Source of the DNA: Ferrovibrio sp046297895
GTDB taxonomy: Bacteria > Pseudomonadota > Alphaproteobacteria > Ferrovibrionales > Ferrovibrionaceae
DNA length: 64,000 nt
Direction: 5' to 3'
Assembly (NCBI RefSeq): GCF_046297895.1
Contig: NZ_JBKBHC010000009.1
Location: 1-64,000 of the forward strand
The position numbers and the translations under genes were made by a program. The notes below the pieces were generated by a model. The model searched no databases and had not been told where the DNA came from. It was given only the letters and a program-made list of their open reading frames with translations. This document shows, in pieces, positions 44,098 through 51,949 of the stretch; the first letter of the stretch is position 1, and every line of letters starts with the position of its first letter.

Positions 44098-44496
44098 TCA
44101 CTCCCACTTGCGGAAAACGTCGACGAATTTTTCCTCGCCGCAAGCGATGAAATAGCCGCGCAACATGCAGTTCTCGGTCTCGCCGAGCCGCTGGCGCACC
44201 GCCTTCAGCGCCGGCAGCATTTCCTTGGCCAGCTGCTTGTCGCGGAAGCGCATCACCTCGCCCTGGGTCCGCGCACCGTCATAGATCACGCCCAGGCTTT
44301 CCTCCGAATTGATCTCGGGACGGCGCTTCTGGAAGGTGTTCAGGCTCTTCAGGCCACCGGTCTTCTGGATGAACTGCTGGAAGTTGCTGAGAGAGGTATG
44401 GCGCTGATCCGGTGCGGTTTCCTTTTCCTGGCACCCGACCAGGGCAATGGCAACAACCGACACCGCAAGAATGGCTGACAGGCTTGCGCGGCGCAT
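44098..44496 (-). CDS. Putative lipoprotein, unknown function
   Basis: A 132-residue protein with a lipoprotein signal peptide: positively charged MRRASL, hydrophobic core SAILAVSVVAIALV and lipobox LVGC, giving a lipidated Cys22. The mature part is charged and helical, with two late cysteines in ENCMLRGYFIACGEEK that could form a disulfide. The frame extends 20 codons upstream, but the ATG at 44496 begins the signal. It is downstream of priA on the same strand. The family is not recognised. Confidence 0.75.
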   Translation of the reverse strand: MRRASLSAILAVSVVAIALVGCQEKETAPDQRHTSLSNFQQFIQKTGGLKSLNTFQKRRPEINSEESLGVIYDGARTQGEVMRFRDKQLAKEMLPALKAVRQRLGETENCMLRGYFIACGEEKFVDVFRKWE

Positions 44497-44574
44497 GGAC
44501 TTCTTCCCCTCACATTTTCCGGGACCCCTTTGCAGGGTCCGGACCGACCTTGGCATTCCTTAAAAACCGGACTT

Positions 44575-46815
44575 CTAAAGAAAGCTATAAGGATCAACAT
44601 CAACCGCACGTTTTACAGCCGATGGTAGTCTAAACTTCGAAAGCCATTCTCGTAGAACGGCTGGCACATCGACCTCCCGGGCTGCCTTGAGCAGCAGCCT
44701 CTCGCGGAACCGGCCGCGCAGGTAATGCAGAGGGGCAGGAGCGGGTCCCAGCACCGTCAGGCCCGGTGCGCGCGGCGCAACGCGGGCCAGATCGCGGGCC
44801 GCCTGCTGCACCTGGGCCTGGTCGGTGCCGCTGAGGATGATGGCCGCCAGCCGGCCAAAGGGCGGCATGCCGGCGCGCTGGCGTTCGGCCATCTCGGCGG
44901 CGATGAAACCGGCATTGTCGTGCCGGCTGAGCGCCGCGATCACCGGATGCTCCGGCAGGAAACTCTGCAGCAGCACCCGGCCAGGATGGTCGGCACGACC
45001 GGCGCGGCCGGAAACCTGGGTGAGCAGTTGATGCGTGCGCTCGGCGGCACGCGGGTCGCCGCCGGCCAGGCCAAGATCGGCGTCGATCACCCCCACCAGG
45101 GTGAGCAGCGGAAAATGGTGCCCCTTGGCCACGATCTGGGTACCCACCAGGATATCGATTTCGCGGTTTTCCATGCGCGTCAGCATCTCGCCGATCTGCT
45201 GCGGCGAGTTGGCGGTATCGGATGCCATCACGGCCAGCCGCGCCTCGGGGAACAGCATGGCCGCCTCCTCGGCCAGCCGCTCCACGCCCGGGCCACAGGC
45301 CTTGAAACGGTCCTCGGCGCCGCAGGACGGGCAGGCATCGGGCAGGCGCTGCTGGTGCCCGCAATGATGGCATTGTAAACGGCCATGGCGTTTGTGCTCC
45401 ACCAGCCAGGCGGCGCAGTTCGGGCATTGCAGACGATGGCCGCAGGCGCCGCAGAGCGTGAGCGGCGCATAGCCGCGGCGATTGAGGAACAGCATAGCCT
45501 GCTCGCCATTCCCTACGGTTTCGCGGATCGCGGTCTGCAGCGGCGCGCTGATGAAGCGCTGGGCCGGCAGGCGTTCCTTGCGCAGATCGACGATATCGAT
45601 GCGCGGCAGCGTGGCGGCGCCATGGCGCTCGGGCAAAACGGCATGGGCGTAGCGCCGACGCGAGACATTGTGCAGGCTTTCCAGCGACGGCGTCGCCGAG
45701 GCGAGGACAACGGCGATGCCTTCCTGCTTGGCGCGCACCACCGCCATGTCGCGCGCATTGTAGATCACGCCTTCCTCCTGCTTGTAGGAGGCATCGTGTT
45801 CCTCGTCGACGACGATCAGACCGAGATCGGCATAGGGCAGGAACAGGGCCGACCGCGCGCCGATCACCACTTTCGCCTCGCCATGGCCGATGGCGCGCAA
45901 CGTTGCGGCACGCCGGCCTTCCGCCATTTCGGAATGCCAGGCCCAGGCCGGTGCGCCGAAACGCTGCTCGAAACGATCCAGCGATTGCTGCGTCAGCGCG
46001 ATCTCGGGCAGCAGCACGAGAACCTGCCGGCCGGTTTTCAGGGCCTCGGCCACGGCCTCGTAATAAACCTCCGTCTTGCCGGCGCCGGTCACGCCTTCGA
46101 GCAGCGTGACCGAGAAATCCCGTGCTGCCACGGCCGCCCGCAGACCGGCCGCCGCCTCGGCCTGAGACGTATTCAGCGCACGACCCTGGCGGCGCCAGTC
46201 GGGCGGTGGTGGTGGGCGGAAGGCCGGCGTGCTGTCGGCCTGCAACGCGCCAAGCTCGATAAGCTTGCGCACCACCGCCACCGATACGGCGGCGGCCTCG
46301 GCCAGTTCGCCGGGACTCAAACCCGGCCGTTCGGCCGCGACCTGCAAGACGCGTTCGCGCTGGGCGCTGGCGCGCATCTCGATGGCCTCGCCCGGCCGCA
46401 GCACCTGCCGCATCGGCGGCGGCTCGACCAGGGCGCGCGGCTCGGGCAGGCACATCTTCAGCACCGCGCCCGAAGGATTGAGCGTGTAGCCCGCCACCCA
46501 GTCGACCAGCCTGCGCAGCGCGGACGATAGCGGCGGCGCATCGCAGCGGCGCAGCACGGCTTTCAGCTTGGCCGGCGGCAGCCCCTCCGGCGGACCATCC
46601 CAGACCACACCGAGCGAAACGCGGTTGCCGATCGGTACTTCCACAATGTCGCCCGGCGAAAGCGGCCCCACCTCGCCCGCACGATAGGTGAAAGGCTCGG
46701 CCAGCGGCAGCGGCAGCAGAACGCGGATCTGATCGGGCGTGAGCAAGCGGCGGGTTCCGGTAGACCGGCCCGGCCGGGCTGGAAGCACTTGGCCGGGTCG
46801 GGTATTGTTAACCAA
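44575..46815 (-). CDS. priA: Primosomal protein N' (PriA helicase)
   Basis: PriA, about 746 residues, the helicase that recognises stalled forks and restarts replication. The N-terminal DNA-binding domain starts at IRVLLPLPLAEPFTYRAG. The helicase core has Walker A EGVTGAGKTEVYY, DEEHDASYKQ (DEAH-type), SATPSLES and later GTQIVAKGHHFP and QVSGRAGR. The zinc cluster has four CxxC pairs (CGACG, CPNC, CHHC, CPSC). The annotated start is TTG at 46815. Another TTG at 46746 would begin closer to the conserved part, so the N-terminus is uncertain. It is divergent from the transaldolase gene. Confidence 0.95.
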   Translation of the reverse strand: MVNNTRPGQVLPARPGRSTGTRRLLTPDQIRVLLPLPLAEPFTYRAGEVGPLSPGDIVEVPIGNRVSLGVVWDGPPEGLPPAKLKAVLRRCDAPPLSSALRRLVDWVAGYTLNPSGAVLKMCLPEPRALVEPPPMRQVLRPGEAIEMRASAQRERVLQVAAERPGLSPGELAEAAAVSVAVVRKLIELGALQADSTPAFRPPPPPDWRRQGRALNTSQAEAAAGLRAAVAARDFSVTLLEGVTGAGKTEVYYEAVAEALKTGRQVLVLLPEIALTQQSLDRFEQRFGAPAWAWHSEMAEGRRAATLRAIGHGEAKVVIGARSALFLPYADLGLIVVDEEHDASYKQEEGVIYNARDMAVVRAKQEGIAVVLASATPSLESLHNVSRRRYAHAVLPERHGAATLPRIDIVDLRKERLPAQRFISAPLQTAIRETVGNGEQAMLFLNRRGYAPLTLCGACGHRLQCPNCAAWLVEHKRHGRLQCHHCGHQQRLPDACPSCGAEDRFKACGPGVERLAEEAAMLFPEARLAVMASDTANSPQQIGEMLTRMENREIDILVGTQIVAKGHHFPLLTLVGVIDADLGLAGGDPRAAERTHQLLTQVSGRAGRADHPGRVLLQSFLPEHPVIAALSRHDNAGFIAAEMAERQRAGMPPFGRLAAIILSGTDQAQVQQAARDLARVAPRAPGLTVLGPAPAPLHYLRGRFRERLLLKAAREVDVPAVLREWLSKFRLPSAVKRAVDVDPYSFL

Positions 46816-46874
46816 ACGACTTATACCATCGGTGCCGATTCGGGCAGGCCGGCGCCGCCCATGGAGTTTAGGAC

Positions 46875-47543
46875 ATGAAATTTTTCGTCGATACCGCCGA
46901 CGTGGCCGAGATTGCCGACCTGAACGACAGCGGCCTTCTGGATGGCGTGACGACCAACCCCTCGCTGGTGGCCAAGACCGGCCGGGACTTCGTCGCCACG
47001 GTGAAGGAAATCTGCAAGATCGTGAAAGGCCCGGTTTCGGCCGAGGTGGCCGCCACCGATCACGCCACCATGCTGGCCGAGGGCCGCAAGCTGGCGGCGC
47101 TGGCTACCAACGTGGCCGTGAAGGTGCCCCTGACGCTGGACGGCCTGAAGACCTGCAAGGCGCTGTCGGACGATGGCATCATGGTCAATGTCACGCTGTG
47201 CTTTTCGCCGGCGCAGGCGATCCTGGCCGCCAAGGCGGGCGCGGCTTTCGTGTCGCCCTTCGTCGGCCGGCTGGACGATGTGGGCCACGACGGCATGGCG
47301 CTGATCGCCGACATCGTGCAGATCTACAACAACTACCCCGATTTCCAGACCGAGGTGCTGGTCGCCTCGATCCGGCACCCCATGCATGTGGTGGAGGCCG
47401 CCAAGCTGGGCGCCGATGTGTGCACCGTGCCGCCGGCCGTGCTGCGCTCGCTGGTCAAGCACCCGCTGACCGACAAGGGCCTGGATGCCTTCCTCGCCGA
47501 CTGGAAGAAGACCGGCCAGTCGATCCTGGGCAACGAGAAGTAA
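46875..47543 (+). CDS. fsa: Transaldolase / fructose-6-phosphate aldolase family
   Basis: A 222-residue short transaldolase of the FSA/TalC group. The start MKFFVDTADVAEI and DGVTTNPSLVAK are diagnostic, and Lys83 in NVAVKVPLT is the Schiff-base lysine. The decamer-type C-terminus (HPLTDKGLDAFLADWKK) is present. Members act as transaldolase or as fructose-6-phosphate aldolase, and sequence alone does not separate them. GGAG lies near the start. About 60 bases separate it from the divergent priA start. It precedes DUF484 and xerC closely, probably one transcript. Confidence 0.9.
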   Translation: MKFFVDTADVAEIADLNDSGLLDGVTTNPSLVAKTGRDFVATVKEICKIVKGPVSAEVAATDHATMLAEGRKLAALATNVAVKVPLTLDGLKTCKALSDDGIMVNVTLCFSPAQAILAAKAGAAFVSPFVGRLDDVGHDGMALIADIVQIYNNYPDFQTEVLVASIRHPMHVVEAAKLGADVCTVPPAVLRSLVKHPLTDKGLDAFLADWKKTGQSILGNEK

Positions 47544-47558
47544 GCGGAGAGGCAGCCG

Positions 47559-48278
47559 ATGGCCGATGGCATCACCGCACCTGTTTCCGCTCCCATCGGC
47601 CTCGACGAGGCCGAGGTGATCGCGTGGCTGAAGCAGCACCCCGATCTGCTGACGCGTCACCCCGATCTGTGCGAAGTGCTGTTGCCCCCGGCGCAGCCGC
47701 ATAGCGGCAACAATGTGGTCGATCTGCAGCGCTTCATGGTGCAGAAGCTGCAGGGCGAACTCACCCGCATGTCCCATGTCGGCACGGAATTGCTGGATGC
47801 CAGCCGGCAGAATCTCTCGGCCACCCAGCGCGTGCATGCCGCCGTGCTGATGCTGCTGGAGGCCGGCAGCTTCGAGCATATGGTGCATATGGCGACCCAG
47901 GACTGGACCGACCTGCTGGAGGTCGATGTGATCAGCCTCTGCGTCGAAGGCGATCCCGAACGCATGAAGGATATCGCCACCGGCGGCGTCTTCGTGCTGC
48001 CCAATGGCGCCATCGACGCCCTGCTGGGCGCCCTGCCCGCCGTCGCCCGCGACAAATGCGAGGCCGCCGACTGGATTTACGGGCCCGCCGCCAGCCTGGT
48101 GCGTTCGGATGCCCTGGCGCGGCTGGATTTCGGCCCCACCTCGCCGGCTGCCATGCTGGCCCTGGGCTCGCGCGAGGCCGACAAGTTCCAGCCCAGCCAG
48201 GGCACGGAACTGCTGCAATTCCTCGCCGGCGTGCTCGGCCGCTCGGTGCGCTCATGGCTCGACCTGCCGCAGCCGTAA
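47559..48278 (+). CDS. DUF484 family protein
   Basis: A 239-residue DUF484 protein with a GAF-like C-terminal part. The characteristic start is EVIAWLKQHPDLLTRHPDLCEVL with LPPAQPHSGNNVVDLQRFMVQKLQGEL, predicting an N-terminal helical segment. The fold ends in GSREADKFQPSQGTELLQFLAGVLGR. It commonly sits beside xerC across Proteobacteria, as here. The molecular role is unknown. Its final 25 bases overlap the xerC start. Confidence 0.93.
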   Translation: MADGITAPVSAPIGLDEAEVIAWLKQHPDLLTRHPDLCEVLLPPAQPHSGNNVVDLQRFMVQKLQGELTRMSHVGTELLDASRQNLSATQRVHAAVLMLLEAGSFEHMVHMATQDWTDLLEVDVISLCVEGDPERMKDIATGGVFVLPNGAIDALLGALPAVARDKCEAADWIYGPAASLVRSDALARLDFGPTSPAAMLALGSREADKFQPSQGTELLQFLAGVLGRSVRSWLDLPQP

Positions 48279-49234
48279 CCGACGACGACGAGCGGCTGCC
48301 GTTCTTTCTGGCGGCCGATGACGCCAAGGCCGCGGCCGAGGCCTGGTATCGCTGGCTGGCCAAGGAAAAACGCTTCTCTCGCCATACCCTGCGCGCCTAC
48401 GGCCAGGATCTGGCCGGCTTCTTTGCATTCTTGAGCGAGCATCTGGGCGGCGCGGCTTCGCTGGACGACCTGCGTGGCCTGCGCCTGAGCGATTTCCGCG
48501 CCTATTCCAGCCATCGCCGCAAGGACGGGCTGGAAGCCACGTCGCTGGCCAGGAACCTGAGCGCCGTGCGCAGCTTCTTCCGCCGTCTGCAGCGCGACGG
48601 CCAGGTGGACACCGCTGCCATCAGTCTGCTGCGCAGCCCCAAGCGGCCGCACAGCGTGCCCAAGCCGTTGAGCGTGCCGGCGGCACAGGAGATGATCGAC
48701 ACGGCAGAGGATTTCGCCGCCGAGCCCTGGCTGCAGGCGCGCGACGCGGCGATCCTGACGCTGCTGTGGGGTGCCGGTCTGCGCCTGGGCGAGGCGCTGG
48801 GCCTGAACGGCGACCAGATTCCGAAAGGCGACAGCCTGACGGTGACCGGCAAGGGCAACAAGCAGCGCCTGGTGCCGATCCTGCCGGTGGTGCGACAGGC
48901 GATTGCCGAATACGCGAAACTCTGCCCCTGGCCGATTGCCTCCGGCACGCCACTGTTCTACGGCGCGCGCGGCAAACGGCTGGACCCGGCCATCGTGCAG
49001 AAGGCCATGCGCAACGCCCGCCGCGCTCTGAACCTGCCCGAAACCGCGACGCCCCATGCCCTGCGGCATTCGTTTGCCACGCATCTTCTGGCGGCCGGCG
49101 GCGACCTGCGCACCATCCAAGAACTGCTGGGCCATGCCTCGCTGGCCACCACCCAGCGCTATACCGAGGTCGACGCCGAGGCCCTGCTGCGGGTGTATGG
49201 CAGCGCCCATCCCCGGGCCAGGGCCGGGGCCTGA
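48254..49234 (+). CDS. xerC: Tyrosine recombinase XerC
   Basis: XerC, 326 residues, which with XerD resolves chromosome dimers at dif. The N-terminal SAM-like domain (WYRWLAKEKRFSRHTLRAYGQDLAGFFAFL) leads to the catalytic domain with Arg177 (GAGLRLGEAL), Lys200 (TGKGNKQR), His268-x-x-Arg271 (HALRHSFATHL), His294 and nucleophile Tyr303 (TQRYTEVD). The tie to DUF484 and the housekeeping layout argue for a core recombinase rather than a phage integrase. The ATG at 48254 lies inside the DUF484 gene, a normal overlap. Confidence 0.94.
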   Translation: MARPAAAVTDDDERLPFFLAADDAKAAAEAWYRWLAKEKRFSRHTLRAYGQDLAGFFAFLSEHLGGAASLDDLRGLRLSDFRAYSSHRRKDGLEATSLARNLSAVRSFFRRLQRDGQVDTAAISLLRSPKRPHSVPKPLSVPAAQEMIDTAEDFAAEPWLQARDAAILTLLWGAGLRLGEALGLNGDQIPKGDSLTVTGKGNKQRLVPILPVVRQAIAEYAKLCPWPIASGTPLFYGARGKRLDPAIVQKAMRNARRALNLPETATPHALRHSFATHLLAAGGDLRTIQELLGHASLATTQRYTEVDAEALLRVYGSAHPRARAGA

Positions 49235-49253
49235 TCGCCCGCCTCTCTCATCG

Positions 49254-49299
49254 CCCTGCCCCACTGCCCTGCCCCACTGCCCTGCCCCACTGCCCTGCC
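49254..49299. repeat. 13-bp tandem repeat array (3.5 copies)
   Basis: CCCTGCCCCACTG occurs three times without a mismatch (49254-49266, 49267-49279, 49280-49292) followed by a 7-base partial copy. It begins 20 bases after the xerC stop and ends 45 bases before the DUF3750 gene. It has no spacers, so it is not a CRISPR. It could be length-variable between strains. Confidence 0.95.
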
Positions 49300-49343
49300 A
49301 TTGCCACAATCGCCAGCCAGCCTATGCTTACTGGCAGGCAGAC

Positions 49344-50123
49344 ATGAAATCCCGACGCATATTCCGCTTCATCCTGGCCGGCTTCCTGGCCCTGATCGCA
49401 ATGCCGCTGATGGCCAGCGGCGTCAGCGTCGCCACGGCCGAACGCAAGCACTGGTCCACCAGCCGCTGGGACTCCACCGGCCTGGCGCCCGATCCGGCCA
49501 CCACGCCCGAGGCCGTGGTGCAGGTCTATGCCGCCCGGGTCTGGGGCTGGCGCGGAGCCTTCGCGGTCCACACCTGGCTGGTCATGAAGCCGGCCGACGC
49601 CCCGGCCTTCACGCGCTATGAGGTTGTGGGCTGGGGTGGTTCGGCGCTGCGGATCAGCCAGCGCACCCCTGACGGCTACTGGGCCGGCAACCCGCCCGAG
49701 CTGCTGCATGACCTGCGCGGACCCGAGGCGCAGGCGCTGATCCCGCAACTGATGGCGGCTGCCGAACGCTATCCCCACCGCGACGGCTATGTGATGTGGC
49801 CGGGCCCGAATTCGAACAGCTTCATCGCCTGGCTGGCCCGCGAGGTACCCGACCTGGGCCTGGAACTGCCGCCCACCGCCATCGGCAAGGACTGGATCGG
49901 CAGCGACCGGCTGGTGGCGCCTGCGCCCAGCGGCACCGGCTGGCAGGTGTCGCTGTTCGGCCTGGCCGGGATCACGGCAGCCGCCCGCGAAGGCCTGGAA
50001 CTCAATCTGCTGGGCCTGACCATCGGCATCGATCTGCTGCGGCCGGCCCTCAAGCTGCCGGGCCTGGGCCGGATTGGTCTTCCCTCTGCCGAGACGCCGC
50101 CCGCGGAAGAAACCGCTGGTTGA
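49344..50123 (+). CDS. DUF3750 family exported protein
   Basis: A 259-residue DUF3750 protein. A signal peptide or N-terminal anchor (about 1-30, FILAGFLALIAMPLMASG) precedes the domain, whose conserved stretches are PEAVVQVYAARVWGWRGAFAVHTWLVMKP, YEVVGWGG, DLRGPEAQALIP, WPGPNSNSFIAWL and LPPTAIGKDW. The His in VHTW and the GPNSN motif could be active-site residues, but no reaction is known. It has no Cys after the signal, so it is not a cysteine-rich substrate for the MNIO enzyme downstream. Confidence 0.88.
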   Translation: MKSRRIFRFILAGFLALIAMPLMASGVSVATAERKHWSTSRWDSTGLAPDPATTPEAVVQVYAARVWGWRGAFAVHTWLVMKPADAPAFTRYEVVGWGGSALRISQRTPDGYWAGNPPELLHDLRGPEAQALIPQLMAAAERYPHRDGYVMWPGPNSNSFIAWLAREVPDLGLELPPTAIGKDWIGSDRLVAPAPSGTGWQVSLFGLAGITAAAREGLELNLLGLTIGIDLLRPALKLPGLGRIGLPSAETPPAEETAG

Positions 50124-50250
50124 TCTGGCCTTCCGCTGATCTAAGGCGTTTTTTCCTCCGCCGGAATGATACACTTGCAGGACCGTGCCGGTGACCCGCT
50201 GGCAGCGGGCGGCTATTCTTGCGGAACCCTCTCGTGATCAGCATCGCGCC

Positions 50251-51204
50251 ATGACCGATCTGAAGCCGATTGCCGAACGGAATCCGGCCTTTCAGGGGCC
50301 GGCCATCCTGGCGCCGGAACGAGCGGGCATTGGCCTGCGGCCGCCGCATCATCGCGATCTGCTGGAAACCCGCCCACCGGTCGGCTGGCTGGATATCCAT
50401 GCCGAAACCTACATGGGCGGCGGCGCCGCCCGCCATTACCTAGAACAGGCGCGGGCCTTGTGGCCCGTGACGGTCCAGGGCACCGGGCTTGGGCTCGGCG
50501 GCAGCGAACTGCCCGACCAGGACCACCTGGAGCGACTGGCGCGCCTGGTGGCCTGGCTGGAACCGGCACAGGTTTCCGAGCATCTGGCCTGGACCGGGGT
50601 GGACGGCCGCTACTACAACGACCGCCTGCCCCTGCCCTACACGCTGGAAAGCCTGGAAACCTGCCGGCGCAATGTCGATATCGTGCAGAGCCGGCTGCAA
50701 CGGCCGATCCTGATGGCCAATCCGGCCACCTATCTGCGGTTCCGCGACAACCAGATCGCCGAGGCCGATTTTCTCACCCGCCTGAGCCAGCAGAGCGGCT
50801 GCGGCATATTGTGCGACGTGAACAACCTCTATGTCTCCAGCGTCAATCATGTCGGGCGGGAAGCGGCGCCGGCTGTCGCAGAGGCCTATCTTGACAGCCT
50901 GCCGGCCACGGCCGTGCACCAGATCCGTCTGGCCGGCCACAGCGAAATGCAGGCCGACGACCGGCCGCTGCTGATCGACGATCACGGCGCGCTGGTGGCC
51001 GAGCCGGTCTGGCGCCTTTACGCCAGCGCCGTGCAGCGCTTTCCTCATGCCGCCACCCTGCTGGAATGGGACTGCAACCTGCCGCCGCTGGATCATCTGG
51101 TCGCCGAGGCCCGTCACGCCGAGCGGCAGCGGGCCGCGGCCTTGAGCCCGAGCAGCACACCCGACGCCGATCCCATCGAGACGGACGATGAGCGCGCAGC
51201 TTGA
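50251..51204 (+). CDS. DUF692 / MNIO-family iron oxidase (BufB-like)
   Basis: A 317-residue TIM-barrel protein of DUF692, now called the MNIO family. Characterised members use a multi-iron centre to oxidise cysteines or backbone groups of ribosomal peptides, as in bufferin and methanobactin pathways. Metal-site residues are visible: the Asp and His in GWLDIHAETYMGGG, VSEHLAWTG, ILCDVNNLYVSSVNH, the His in IRLAGHSE and the ends LLIDDHG and LLEWDCNLP. It overlaps the DUF2063 gene by 17 bases. The usual precursor gene (DUF2282 type) is missing from the 127-base upstream gap. Confidence 0.9.
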   Translation: MTDLKPIAERNPAFQGPAILAPERAGIGLRPPHHRDLLETRPPVGWLDIHAETYMGGGAARHYLEQARALWPVTVQGTGLGLGGSELPDQDHLERLARLVAWLEPAQVSEHLAWTGVDGRYYNDRLPLPYTLESLETCRRNVDIVQSRLQRPILMANPATYLRFRDNQIAEADFLTRLSQQSGCGILCDVNNLYVSSVNHVGREAAPAVAEAYLDSLPATAVHQIRLAGHSEMQADDRPLLIDDHGALVAEPVWRLYASAVQRFPHAATLLEWDCNLPPLDHLVAEARHAERQRAAALSPSSTPDADPIETDDERAA

Positions 51205-51949
51205 CCTGCAGCGGGAATTCGCCGAGGCGCTGACCGGTTCACTCTACGGCATTGCCGAGAAGGTGATCGGGGATGCGATCCCCGCCGAAGGCCGCCTGCA
51301 GATTTATGCCGATCGCTTCCGCGCCGGATTGCTGGATGCCATTGCAGCCACCTTTCCGGTTACACGCGCCCTGGTGGGAGAGGCGTTTTTCGCCCAGACG
51401 GCGCGCGACTACCTGATCTACGACCCGCCGCGCTCGCCGATCCTGCATCTCTACGGTGCGGGCTTTCCCACTTTCCTCGCCGCCCTGCCCGATCTGGCAG
51501 GCCACCCCTATCTGCCCGACATCGCTGCTTTCGAATGGGCGCTCAATATCGCCGAGCATGCGGAAGACGCGCCGCTGCTGCGGCCGGAAGACCTGCCCGA
51601 TACCGAAGCCTCGGCGCAACTGGTGCTGCCCCTGCATCCCTCGGCGCAGCGGCTGTCCACGCCGTTTCCGGTCAGCGAGATCTGGCAGGTGCACCAGCCG
51701 GAATCGCCCTTTGTGGACCGTATCCAGCTTATCGGCAGCGGCGAACGGCTGCTGGTCTGGCGCCAGGGCATCGCCGTGCGCTGGCATAAACTGGATCACG
51801 GCGAGGACCGCTTCCTGGCCGAGATCGCAGCGGGTGAATCGCTCGGCCTCGCCGCGCTGGCGGCCGCAAGCGGCAGCGACTTCAACTTCCCCGCCAGTTT
51901 CAGCTGGATGCTGGATGGTGGCGTGTTTGCGCGCCCCGAGAGTCTCTAG
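51188..51949 (+). CDS. DUF2063 MNIO partner protein (BufC-like)
   Basis: A 253-residue protein of the DUF2063 family, which normally accompanies MNIO enzymes as a partner that probably delivers the peptide substrate. The N-terminal part (QREFAEALTGSLYGIAEKVIG, RLQIYADRFRAGLLDAIAATFP, LVGEAFFAQTARDYL) is the conserved DUF2063 domain. The C-terminal half is a RRE-like winged-helix region (VRWHKLDHGEDRFLAEIAAGESL). The start overlaps the DUF692 stop by 17 bases, implying coupled translation. It abuts the convergent M20 gene. Confidence 0.88.
   Translation: MSAQLDLQREFAEALTGSLYGIAEKVIGDAIPAEGRLQIYADRFRAGLLDAIAATFPVTRALVGEAFFAQTARDYLIYDPPRSPILHLYGAGFPTFLAALPDLAGHPYLPDIAAFEWALNIAEHAEDAPLLRPEDLPDTEASAQLVLPLHPSAQRLSTPFPVSEIWQVHQPESPFVDRIQLIGSGERLLVWRQGIAVRWHKLDHGEDRFLAEIAAGESLGLAALAAASGSDFNFPASFSWMLDGGVFARPESL

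Noticed and set aside
44522..44540. Terminator between priA and the lipoprotein gene
   Set aside because: GGACCC/GGGTCC pairs, but neither strand has a following T-run, so it is not supported as a terminator.
48254..49234. Phage or island integrase
   Set aside because: The recombinase is linked to DUF484 as in chromosomal xerC loci and no phage genes, att repeats or tRNA target lie near.
49254..49299. CRISPR array
   Set aside because: The 13-base units are directly adjacent with no spacers and no cas genes are present.
50124..50250. Precursor peptide gene ahead of the MNIO gene
   Set aside because: All frames were read by eye. None gives a small protein with a signal peptide and conserved cysteines.
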